A DNA stretch of 64,000 nucleotides from Desulfovibrio sp. (GTDB taxonomy: Bacteria > Desulfobacterota > Desulfovibrionia > Desulfovibrionales > Desulfovibrionaceae), in NCBI GenBank assembly GCA_017454855.1, contig JAFTCE010000100.1, forward strand, positions 1 through 64,000, written 5' to 3'. The notes under the pieces were generated by a model that saw only the letters and a program-made list of their open reading frames with translations, was not told the DNA's origin and made no database searches. Positions 45,401 to 51,866 of this stretch are shown here, one piece after another; the stretch's first letter is position 1, and each line of letters starts with the position of its first letter. A program made the position numbers and the translations under genes.

Positions 45401-46057
45401 TGCTGGCGCAGATGCCTCATGCGCCACAGGCGCAGGTTGTGGAGCAGCGGGCGCAGGTTGTGGATCCATTGGCTCTGAGGCCGTCGGCGCTGGCGCAGGG
45501 CTTGGGGCCGTCGGTGTGGCCGCCGGTTCGGCCATGGACAGCAGGGCGTCCAAATCGTCTACGCCTGCTGCGGGAGACGTCGCAGGCGCCACAGGCGGGA
45601 CGTTCTTGTCGGCTTGCCCTGTTCCTGCTTGCATTGTGTTCCCGGCCTGAGGGGGGATGTTCAACGAACTCAGCAAATCATCCACCTCACCCATGCCTGG
45701 CATCTCCAACTCCTCATGGGGATTGACCAGACGATCAGCGACGGGAACGCTAGACTGCGGCACCTGTGGCGACTGCGGGGACGCCGTGTCGGCCTGCACT
45801 GGCTCGTCAGAACCGACGTTCTCCTCCATATCCATCTGGGCAAGGATATCTTCTATGTCGCCATCAATGGCCGTCTTGCTTTCATTCAGCGAAGCAAGCT
45901 GCTGTTCAATGGAGCTATCGCTGGATACGCCATTGTTTGTCTGTGCGGGCGGTTGCTCATTGACGGTAGGGGAACTATGGACGGTAGTTCCTTTTTCAAT
46001 GAGTTCCGTAAGGTCAATGATTTGATCGTCAGCGCCAGCGGAATTCTCGGCAACCAT
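42434..46057 (-). CDS. 1207-residue low-complexity protein with repeated DDLL motifs and coiled-coil C-terminus
   Basis: Start at the ATG 46057 (GAGG six bases upstream). No signal or membrane helix. The N-terminus has DDQIIDLTELIEKG. Residues about 100-780 are Ala/Pro/Gln-rich spacers separating at least a dozen copies of a short acidic-leucine motif, usually SLDDLLSMAEP, with drifted versions such as LDALLATAEP and FEALLAEAAQ. The C-terminal ~350 residues are coiled coil, including two nearly identical 28-residue units (AEPADDARLSRCEHELQETA). It looks like a flexible scaffold with multiple docking peptides. I know no characterised homologue; the protein is cytoplasmic by sequence. Confidence 0.8.
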   Translation of the reverse strand: MVAENSAGADDQIIDLTELIEKGTTVHSSPTVNEQPPAQTNNGVSSDSSIEQQLASLNESKTAIDGDIEDILAQMDMEENVGSDEPVQADTASPQSPQVPQSSVPVADRLVNPHEELEMPGMGEVDDLLSSLNIPPQAGNTMQAGTGQADKNVPPVAPATSPAAGVDDLDALLSMAEPAATPTAPSPAPAPTASEPMDPQPAPAAPQPAPVAHEASAPAAASPAADSVNSLDDLLSMAEPSSGSVNSLDDLLSMAEPAPEPTAAQAPQPAPAAPQAPQQAPTAAQAPQPAPAPTVPNPAPAATAPEPMNPRPAPAAPQPAPVAPVASAPAAASPVVDSVNSLDDLLSMAEPAPEPTAAQAPQPVPTAAQASQPAPAPGVPQAPQPAPAAPQAPQQAPTAAQAPQPAPAPAAPEPAPVASAAPEPAAASTSVDSGDSLDSLDDLLSMAEAAPAAPQAPQPAPAAPQAPQPAPAPTAPQAPQPAPAPTAPEPMDPRPAPAAPEPAPVASAAPEPAAASTSVDSGDSLDSLDDLLSMAEAAPQQSETTVGENEHGADSGISVDSLLADAAEISAPARHEEPEPNPAEEPAASPQPSQSAPDSPAMETASLDALLSEQARGEPSAPTATHPADGLDDLLASAHPQEATPVAPEPPSVPSSETAASPQPADEAQASAPTSIAAPSLEDLDALLATAEPSDIGRSEPVAHEAPLSPTAVDMDDFEAMLAEAAQPVVAVDFQPEPELPEPVTPEPSPVEHGDEFEALLAEAAQQVVPHALQSGAGHEDTEERGAATAQPQASSDEDEGMVDEGPRPDQGQAEMEQASLEPESAEEAAAQAQTDSQVTPEAQGMPEESTEMAAESQVDAGEQQNAPVPASPTGLPDVAEGGVYEEPSSAVADSPASLAASKPEEEQPAPNLLETHARAVDAATQANEATTHAVTAWEQAFEASSRAAEAAEAVNELTTRLAQCEQALQQANQRVAELENMLQAQEVRLAEASQRPAPEDVLGALFEDGHPLHDKLVAFMAMTAQGALEQAEPADDARLSRCEHELQETAQRLAVLEQAEPADDARLSRCEHELQETAQRLAVLEQVMPTEDSRVVQCEHGVQDLGQRLEVLEAAVQSQAKAVLPSAETASADAAALEEHIRTVATVARSNAARMDALEERVDALEPVFNERVEKAAAAAAARVLREEIGRLLEQGREADTANGSS
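42811..42978 (-). repeat. 84-bp tandem duplication inside the coiled-coil region
   Basis: Two in-frame 84-base copies (42811-42894 and 42895-42978) differ at only a few positions, most at the 3' edge. A third, diverged unit follows in the protein. Near-identity at synonymous sites indicates a recent slippage or recombination event. Confidence 0.85.
44455..45560 (-). repeat. six DNA-level copies of the DDLL-motif block
   Basis: A block beginning CCATGGACAGCAG and continuing with ATCGTCCAGACTG occurs with CCATGG at 44455, 44719, 45013, 45295, 45346 and 45532. The stretches between them are degenerate Ala/Pro/Gln-coding repeats. Copy number probably varies between strains. Confidence 0.85.
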
Positions 46058-46158
46058 GCGCCACCTCACAGGATTTGGAAAAGCAGATCGTTACGCGCCA
46101 TGGGGGTATTTCTCTGTATTAACGTCATTTTTTTACAAAAGTTTATCCCACAGGCCCT

Positions 46159-46182
46159 AAAACCCCGCCCTTACGGACGGGG
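46159..46182 (-). terminator. hairpin terminator after cobJ
   Basis: On the minus strand CCCCG pairs with CGGGG (46182-46178 with 46167-46163) around a GC-rich 10-base loop, followed by TTTT. It lies about 100 bases past the cobJ stop. The rest of 46058-46284 shows no gene. A similar hairpin occurs at ends of IS200/IS605 elements, but no transposase remains were found. Confidence 0.55.
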
Positions 46183-46284
46183 ATATCTTGGATTTCGTTC
46201 GACCGCACATGCTGTTGGCACTTGCAGGGGCGCATGGCAAGGATTTCTTGTCTTTTTGCCTTTCCTGCGAGGAATCCTCCGACC

Positions 46285-47082
46285 TTAGGCGGGGAAGGAA
46301 GTCATGCCTGTTGCTGCCCGCACGCTGTTCTTGCCAAAACGCTCGTAGCCCCTGGGGGTCAGCATCCAGCGGCCCAATGTGCGACTTTGTGTATTGCCCA
46401 CGATGCAAATGGAAAGCATATCCACACGCGTGGCGTCAAAGGCATCCAATCTGCACACGCTCACCTCCTGTCCCGCTCGGAATGCCTGACGCACCAGGCC
46501 CACGGGACAGTGCGGCGCACGCCAGGCCCTGATCAGTTCAAGTATCTGACGCAGATGATCTGGCCTGCCGCGTGAACGCGGATTGTACAGAACGCAAACG
46601 AAATCCGCTGTCATCGCCGCCGTGACCCGACGCACGATAAGCTCCCAAGGCGTCAACAGATCGCTCAGGCTGACGCAGGCAAAATCATGGCTCAAGGGCG
46701 CCCCAAGGAGAGCTGCGGCGGCACAAACTGCAGGCACACCAGGCACGATGCTCAGGGGCACTGTGTCCGTCAAAGCGCGCGCCTCCAGCGTTTCCAAGGT
46801 CAATCCGGCCAATGCGTAGATGCCCGGGTCACCGGAACAAACAAGGGCCGTGGGCAGCCCGGACAGTGCCATGTCCACAGCGGCCTCGCAACGCGCCCGC
46901 TCCTGGCGCATACCGCTTGACAGACAGCGCTTGCCCGTCAAGAGTTCCTCAGGCACAAGTTCCATGTAGCGCTGATAGCCCACGACGCAGTCCGCCTGCG
47001 ACAGCACCGCCCTGGCCTGCGGGGTCAAACATTGGGCTGAGCCAGGGCCAAGTCCCAAGACATGCAAAGTGGCCGCGCTCAT
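46285..47082 (-). CDS. cobJ: precorrin-3B C17-methyltransferase
   Basis: 265 residues. SAM-dependent tetrapyrrole methylase fold: VLGLGPGSAQCLTPQA at the start, VVGYQRYMELV, SSGMRQERARCEAAVDMALS, VCSGDPGIYALAGL, SHDFACVSLSDLLTPW and NPRSRGRPDHL. It methylates C17 and contracts the ring in cobalamin synthesis. Its ATG overlaps the stop of cbiG by four bases. The pairing with cbiG points to the anaerobic (early cobalt) route, where the enzyme is often called CbiH. Confidence 0.93.
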   Translation of the reverse strand: MSAATLHVLGLGPGSAQCLTPQARAVLSQADCVVGYQRYMELVPEELLTGKRCLSSGMRQERARCEAAVDMALSGLPTALVCSGDPGIYALAGLTLETLEARALTDTVPLSIVPGVPAVCAAAALLGAPLSHDFACVSLSDLLTPWELIVRRVTAAMTADFVCVLYNPRSRGRPDHLRQILELIRAWRAPHCPVGLVRQAFRAGQEVSVCRLDAFDATRVDMLSICIVGNTQSRTLGRWMLTPRGYERFGKNSVRAATGMTSFPA

Positions 47083-48185
47083 GACTGCCCTCCGGCCAAG
47101 GCCACGGCCAACGTGACCATGCCTTGAAACACGCTCTTGGCTACCAAGAGACGTGCCCCCTCGCCAGCGGCAAGCAGCGCAGCCCCCTCGCAGACGCTGA
47201 ACGGCGCACAGCCAAATCGCCGCCCTGCCGCTTTCGAGGGATGGGGCACGGGACATCGCGCCAGCTTGTCTGGCGAAAAGGCGAAAAGCTTCAGCCCCAA
47301 GGTTTCTGCCAGGTTGTGTACTGCGGGTTCGTGCATCTTCGCATCCACTGTGGCCAGTCCGGCCAGGGCCAATGGTTCCAGCCCATGCCTGTGCAGCAGC
47401 GTCTGTGTGGCACAGAGCATGACGTTGCTGGGCACGTTCCGACGGCAACCGATGCCCAAAAAAAGCCAGGGCACGGCAATGCGCAGGACATGCGCCATTG
47501 GGGCAAGGCGCCGCCAGTGCGCAGCCAGCAGGGGCAACGCGTCTCTCCCCGGTGCCGGGCAGGAGCCAGGCCAATCTTCTCCTGTCTTCTCCCAGAGAGG
47601 GGTGCGGAGCAGACCGGGCTGGTCGGGCACGGCCTGGCAGGGATCCCAAAGAGCCAGATGTTTTCCTTCCAGCAAAAGGCCCTGCACACGAGGCAGGAGT
47701 TGCCAGTCCAGCGGACGCAAACCGGCCATGCGCAGGCTCAGATCCAATGCGGCCTGCCCCTCGTTGTCCGAGGCCGTCGTGATCACAGGCGTACTCTTGA
47801 GCAAAATGGCCACATGGCGGGCAAGGGCATTGCCCCCGCCCCAGTGTCCGGAAAGCAGACTGATGACAAACCGTCCTGCCGTATCCAAGACCAGCACTGG
47901 CGCATCTACGCTTTTATGCCGCAGCAGCGGGGCGAGACAGCGCACGGCAATGCCTGCTGCACCAAGGAAGGCATGCGCTGCAAAGCGGGCATAACTTTGG
48001 GCCATGAGGGCGGACAGGGAGGCAAAGGGCAGGGCATCCTGCGGGCAGAAGCGCGCTGGCGCATAGAGACAGGCCCGTGAGAGACCGTGACCAGGCCCAT
48101 GTCGCCACGGTCGCCCCGCAAGTTCCAGAGCAAGTCTGCGTGCCAAGGGCAAGGCGCCCGCATGCAGGACATAGATGGCCAGCAT
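47079..48185 (-). CDS. cbiG: cobalt-precorrin-5A hydrolase
   Basis: 368 residues from the ATG at 48185; the ribosome site is weak. N-terminal part with LGAAGIAVRCLAPLLRHKS and VISLLSGHWGGGNALARHVA; C-terminal CbiG domain with FLGIGCRRNVPSN and FSVCEGAALLAAGEG. CbiG opens the lactone and releases acetaldehyde from cobalt-precorrin-5A, a step specific to the anaerobic B12 route. It lies 34 bases after hemL and overlaps cobJ by four bases. Confidence 0.9.
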   Translation of the reverse strand: MLAIYVLHAGALPLARRLALELAGRPWRHGPGHGLSRACLYAPARFCPQDALPFASLSALMAQSYARFAAHAFLGAAGIAVRCLAPLLRHKSVDAPVLVLDTAGRFVISLLSGHWGGGNALARHVAILLKSTPVITTASDNEGQAALDLSLRMAGLRPLDWQLLPRVQGLLLEGKHLALWDPCQAVPDQPGLLRTPLWEKTGEDWPGSCPAPGRDALPLLAAHWRRLAPMAHVLRIAVPWLFLGIGCRRNVPSNVMLCATQTLLHRHGLEPLALAGLATVDAKMHEPAVHNLAETLGLKLFAFSPDKLARCPVPHPSKAAGRRFGCAPFSVCEGAALLAAGEGARLLVAKSVFQGMVTLAVALAGGQS

Positions 48186-48219
48186 CTGGCCGGGATCGTC
48201 CGCAGTGGGCAAGCATGGC

Positions 48220-49488
48220 TTAGAAACGCACTGCTCTTGCCGCATCCAAGGCCCTGGTGAAGTCATCGTCGCTGTGGACAAAGGAAACCATGCCGGTTTC
48301 ATAGCCGGACGGCGCAAGGTAGATGCCCTTGGCGCGCATCTGCTTGTAAAAGGTCGTAAACAGCTTCTGATCGCAGTGCGTGGCGTCCGCGTAGTTGCAT
48401 ACAGGATCCTCGGAGAAGAACACGCAAAACATGGAGGCCAGGGCAGGAACCTGCACGGGAACCCCCTTGGCCGCCAGAACAGCCTGCAATTCTTGGGCAA
48501 AGCGCGCTGTGCGGGCCTCCAGGGCGGCATACGGGCTTGTGGCAAGAAGACGCACGGTGGCCAAACCAGCAGCCATGGCCAGGGGATTGCCCGAGAGCGT
48601 ACCGGCCTGGTAGACATCGCCTTGCGGGGCAATGCGTTCCATAAAACTGCGCTTGCCGCCAAAGGCACCCACGGGCAGGCCGCCGCCGATGATTTTGCCC
48701 AAGGTGGTGAGGTCGGGATCAATGCCAAAACGCTCCTGGGCACCGCCAAAGGCCACACGAAAACCCGTAATGACTTCGTCGAAAATGAGCAAGCTGCCGT
48801 GGGCCGCAGTCAACTCGCGCAGTCCGCGCAGAAAGCCGTCAATCGGTGGCACAAGGCCCATGTTGGCAGCCACTGGCTCCACAATAACCGCAGCAATGTC
48901 TTGTCCCTGGCGATCAAATATTGCCTCTACCGCCGCCAGGTCGTTATAGGGCGCAAGCAGGGTGTCGGCCACCACGGCAGCAGGAACGCCAGGGGTGCCG
49001 GGCAGGGAAAGGGTGGCCAGGCCCGAGCCGGCAGCGGCGAGAAAGGCATCGGCATGTCCGTGGTAACAGCCCGTGAACTTGAGAACCTTGTCACGTCCGG
49101 TGACGGCCCGCGCCAGACGCAAGGCGCTCATGGTGGCCTCGGTGCCGGAGTTGACCATGCGCACCATGTCCACTCCAGGCAGGGCCTGAACCAGCTCCCT
49201 GGCCAGGGCAACCTCATCCGGGCAGGGCGCACCATAACTTGCGCCGCGCGCGGCTGCTGCGCAGACCGCCCTGGTCACGGACGCTTGGGCATGGCCCAGG
49301 ATCATGGGTCCCCAGGACAAGACAAAATCCACATAGTCTCTGCCATCCACATCCTGCAGATGGCTGCCTTGCCCGCAGGCAATGAACAGGGGCTGGCTGT
49401 CCACGTGCTGACAGGCGCGCACAGGACTGTTCACGCCGCCCGGGATGAGCGTGCAAGCTTGTGCAAACAACTGGCTGGATGTTGGCAT
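48220..49488 (-). CDS. hemL: glutamate-1-semialdehyde 2,1-aminomutase
   Basis: 422 residues, normal length. PLP enzyme: [38 protein letters not shown] and the PLP lysine in [18 protein letters not shown]. It makes 5-aminolevulinate, the precursor of all tetrapyrroles. AAGGAG before the ATG. It is the second gene of an Ahb-hemL-cbiG-cobJ unit. Confidence 0.97.
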   Translation of the reverse strand: MPTSSQLFAQACTLIPGGVNSPVRACQHVDSQPLFIACGQGSHLQDVDGRDYVDFVLSWGPMILGHAQASVTRAVCAAAARGASYGAPCPDEVALARELVQALPGVDMVRMVNSGTEATMSALRLARAVTGRDKVLKFTGCYHGHADAFLAAAGSGLATLSLPGTPGVPAAVVADTLLAPYNDLAAVEAIFDRQGQDIAAVIVEPVAANMGLVPPIDGFLRGLRELTAAHGSLLIFDEVITGFRVAFGGAQERFGIDPDLTTLGKIIGGGLPVGAFGGKRSFMERIAPQGDVYQAGTLSGNPLAMAAGLATVRLLATSPYAALEARTARFAQELQAVLAAKGVPVQVPALASMFCVFFSEDPVCNYADATHCDQKLFTTFYKQMRAKGIYLAPSGYETGMVSFVHSDDDFTRALDAARAVRF

Positions 49489-49501
49489 GGACAGCTCCTT
49501 C

Positions 49502-49981
49502 TCAAGGGAAATAGGTCATGGAGGTTTTTTTCAATTCTTTGAGCGTACGCAAGATGACGTACTCCTGCAAAGACGTGGCGCGCATAATGTCTTCCACTGT
49601 TTGGCGGCACTCGGCCTCGCTGTGTCCGTGAATCATGGTATACAATTCGTAGGGCCAATCGGAAACCGGACTAGGGCGGTAGTAGACGTGGGAGACGCGC
49701 TCATGCCATGCGGCCTTACAACCGCAGTCTTCAACCTCTTCGGGCCGCACCTTCCAGCCCACCATGGCATTGTGCGACCAGCCAGTGCGCTGATGCCTGA
49801 TGCTGGCGCCAAAGCGGCGTATGGCCCCGGATTCCTTCAACTGACGGAGCAGGGCCAGAACCTCGTCCTCGCGCATGCCTGCCTGGCGGGCCATATCGGC
49901 ATAGGGAGTGAGACTGTCCGGCAGGTTCGCCTGGACAATGCCCAGAACCACGTGTTCCGCTGCGCTGAAATGACGGCTCAT
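49502..49981 (-). CDS. siroheme decarboxylase subunit (AhbA/AhbB-like, Lrp/AsnC fold)
   Basis: 159 residues. N-terminal winged-helix part (about 1-60) with [19 protein letters not shown], then the AsnC-like domain with [29 protein letters not shown] and MIHGHSEAE. These are hallmarks of the NirD/L/G/H and AhbA/B family, which decarboxylates siroheme to didecarboxysiroheme in the alternative heme route of sulfate reducers. I cannot tell AhbA from AhbB; the partner gene is not in the window. It sits 13 bases before hemL, fitting a tetrapyrrole operon rather than a classical Lrp regulator. Confidence 0.85.
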   Translation of the reverse strand: MSRHFSAAEHVVLGIVQANLPDSLTPYADMARQAGMREDEVLALLRQLKESGAIRRFGASIRHQRTGWSHNAMVGWKVRPEEVEDCGCKAAWHERVSHVYYRPSPVSDWPYELYTMIHGHSEAECRQTVEDIMRATSLQEYVILRTLKELKKTSMTYFP

Positions 49982-50023
49982 GCTTTTCCTTGTGTCCCTT
50001 CTCCTGCGCAGGAGGCAGGCTGT

Positions 50024-50578
50024 CTAGCGTGAAAACGAACGCGCAAAAAGGTTTTGGATGGCGACGCGGCCATTGTCTTCAAGAAAACGCGTGCCCGTTG
50101 CTGCAAAATGCGCATGCGTGATGACGGGATCGTCACAGGGCTTCCAGCTATCCTTGTTCCAGCTAAACCACGTGTCCTTGGGTTGGTCGAAGACCAGCAA
50201 GGGCTTATTGCAGATTTTGGCAAATTCCGCCCCCCAGCCGGTACCTCCCTTGACGGTGCTGTCCGGCTGAATGGCGCCAATGACGATGATCTGCTCCCCG
50301 CTGCTCACCTGCCAGCAGATGGACTGCAGCACCTTGCGAAAGAGTGGGGCGCGCGTGTATTCGCGGTTCATGAGCCGAGAAACATAGGTCAGGCTCACAT
50401 CCTTGAGCGCCAATTCCTCATTGGTCAAAACGCGCACACCGCGCGTACGCTCCAGCTGATGTCCTTCGAAACTGTAGTTGACTTCCTCAATGCCCCAGCT
50501 CTCCGCAATGGAACCAAAAAACTGTTCCGTGCCTGCGGCGCCTCCGCTATAAAGTATGCACTGATGGGGGGTAAGCAT
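50024..50578 (-). CDS. SLOG-like (nucleotide-binding Rossmann) protein of unknown function
   Basis: 184 residues from the ATG at 50578 (GAGGAG seven bases upstream). The opening ILYSGGAAGTEQFFGSIAES and the later KGGTGWGAEFAKICNKPLLV fit the SLOG/lysine-decarboxylase-like group, which binds nucleotides or NAD derivatives. The segment IEEVNYSFEGHQLERTRGV lies where SLOG proteins have their second strand-helix unit. No membrane helix. It follows the RRM terminator and may be transcribed alone. Function not predicted. Confidence 0.6.
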   Translation of the reverse strand: MLTPHQCILYSGGAAGTEQFFGSIAESWGIEEVNYSFEGHQLERTRGVRVLTNEELALKDVSLTYVSRLMNREYTRAPLFRKVLQSICWQVSSGEQIIVIGAIQPDSTVKGGTGWGAEFAKICNKPLLVFDQPKDTWFSWNKDSWKPCDDPVITHAHFAATGTRFLEDNGRVAIQNLFARSFSR

Positions 50579-50669
50579 GGTCGGTCTCCTCAAAAAATTG
50601 CTGCAGCCAGTCTTCGCTGAGAATCGGCACAAAGCACGGCTGAAAAAAAAAATGCAGCACTATGCAATG

Positions 50670-50706
50670 AAAAAACCGGTTCCGTCCCCTGGGGAGAGAA
50701 CCGGTT
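50670..50706 (-). terminator. intrinsic terminator after the RRM protein gene
   Basis: On the minus strand AACCGGTTC pairs with GAACCGGTT (9 bp) around a loop that itself contains CCCC-A-GGGG, followed by six Ts. It lies about 80 bases past the stop at 50787. Confidence 0.88.
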
Positions 50707-50786
50707 CCTGTTGCAAACGGATGACAGTTTACGCGCCGCTGCCGTCGTCCGACAGCCGAAACACGCGGCCATTCCAGGCGTCTATT

Positions 50787-51053
50787 CTAGTAGCGGGGCT
50801 GACGCGGTGCGCGGGGCTTGGCTTCATTGACCCGCAGTTTGCGTCCGCCAAATTCATGGTCGTTGAGAGCATCAATGGCTTTATCGGCTTCCCCGTCTTC
50901 CATTTCCACAAAACCAAAACCACGGGCACGACCTGTATCCCTGTCGCTGATAAGTTTGACGGAATGCACGTTCCCGTAAGTGGCAAAAAGTGCCTGAACC
51001 TCTTCTTCCGTGGCGGACCAGGGAAGGTTCCCGACATAAATGGACTTGGACAT
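50787..51053 (-). CDS. RNA-recognition-motif RNA-binding protein
   Basis: 88 residues. A single RRM with RNP2 SIYVGNLPWS and RNP1 RARGFGFVEM, then a short basic tail (KPRAPRQPRY). Small bacterial RRM proteins like this bind single-stranded RNA and are often abundant or cold-induced; the target is unknown. Ribosome site GAGGG. It is a free-standing gene with a strong terminator and a ~175-base upstream gap. Confidence 0.93.
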   Translation of the reverse strand: MSKSIYVGNLPWSATEEEVQALFATYGNVHSVKLISDRDTGRARGFGFVEMEDGEADKAIDALNDHEFGGRKLRVNEAKPRAPRQPRY

Positions 51054-51230
51054 GAAACACCCTCTCAAAAAAAAGCTCTTTCCGCGCAATTGAGGACAAT
51101 ACATATTGCCTGATACGCAGCTCCTGTTTTTGTGTACATCAAGTCCAGCCAACTTGTCAATGCTTCTGCGGACAACACAGCGATTTGTTTCCTCCACAGG
51201 CCTGCGGCCCTCCCTGAAGTAAGGCTGAAC

Positions 51231-51797
51231 TTAGGAGCGCATTCCCAGGCCATAACACTGCAGCGTGTCGGCATCATAGGAGGCTTTTTCGTCTGCCGAT
51301 TTGACAGTTTCTTGAGTATTGACCTTGACCGGCCCTTTTTGCCGGGCAGCATCGCTCGGGGACGCTGGACGGCTCGCCGTGGCGGGTTCTGCTGCACCGA
51401 GATCGGCCAGTTGCTGTTGAAACTGTTCTTTCCAAACAATAACCTGCGCCAGAAAGGCATTGACGGCGCGTTCAAAGTCAGCGCAGCCTGCAAAGGCATC
51501 GTCGTGGCGCTTCCAGAGCAGCACCGTGTCCAGGGCCTCATGCAGGGCAAAGGCTGCACCGCACGTCTCCGCCCCCAGGAGAGAAGCCTTGAGCAGGCGA
51601 CGGCAGGCATTCTTGTCCAGGTTTGCGCTGGAACCCACTTCCGCATGGAAGAGTATGGCACGGTCATCCGCATCAGGGGTGATGGTGACTTCGTGTTCGC
51701 CGTCAAAAAGAAAGGCCACGCTGCCGTCGGCAGCAAAAGACGGAGAACCGATGCCGATTTTTTCCGCAAATGCACAAATCAGATCCTGATATTGCAT
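51231..51797 (-). CDS. CesT-like type III secretion chaperone
   Basis: 188 residues from the ATG at 51797 (AAAGGA upstream). The first ~130 residues have the size and pattern of a CesT/Tir chaperone: helix LICAFAEKIGIG, beta strands around GSVAFLFDGEHEVTITPDAD, ILFHAEVG, then LDKNACRRLLKASLLGAETC, ALHEALDTVLLW and a final helix FERAVNAFLAQVIVWKEQF. The last ~55 residues are disordered (Ala/Ser/Pro/Lys). Such dimeric chaperones bind the N-terminal part of a secreted effector, usually encoded next door. Here the neighbour is the 1235-residue protein ending 69 bases upstream. Confidence 0.78.
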   Translation of the reverse strand: MQYQDLICAFAEKIGIGSPSFAADGSVAFLFDGEHEVTITPDADDRAILFHAEVGSSANLDKNACRRLLKASLLGAETCGAAFALHEALDTVLLWKRHDDAFAGCADFERAVNAFLAQVIVWKEQFQQQLADLGAAEPATASRPASPSDAARQKGPVKVNTQETVKSADEKASYDADTLQCYGLGMRS

Positions 51798-51816
51798 GGG
51801 GCATCCTTTGTTCCAG

Positions 51817-51837
51817 CCCCCCGGCACGACCGGGGGG
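51817..51837. other. GC-rich hairpin between effector and chaperone genes
   Basis: CCCCCCGG (51817-51824), loop CACGA, CCGGGGGG (51830-51837): a perfect 8-bp stem with no T-run. It may slow ribosomes or RNase and set the effector-to-chaperone ratio (inference). Confidence 0.6.
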
Positions 51838-51866
51838 GGGGACTATGTGTTACGTTGGCATGCGTT

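Noticed and set aside
44455..45560. Regular repeats considered as a CRISPR array or minisatellite
   Set aside because: The repeats are in frame in one long gene, vary in length and spacing, and the spacers are themselves low-complexity coding repeats. No cas genes are near.
46159..46200. IS200/IS605 right-end hairpin
   Set aside because: The hairpin fits a cobJ terminator, and no TnpA/TnpB-like sequence could be found on either side.
47914..48216. 100-codon ORF starting between hemL and cbiG
   Set aside because: It overlaps the body of cbiG in another frame and has no family features.
49502..49981. Classical Lrp/AsnC transcription regulator
   Set aside because: The VYYRP...[11 protein letters not shown] signature and the hemL neighbour fit siroheme decarboxylase subunits better.
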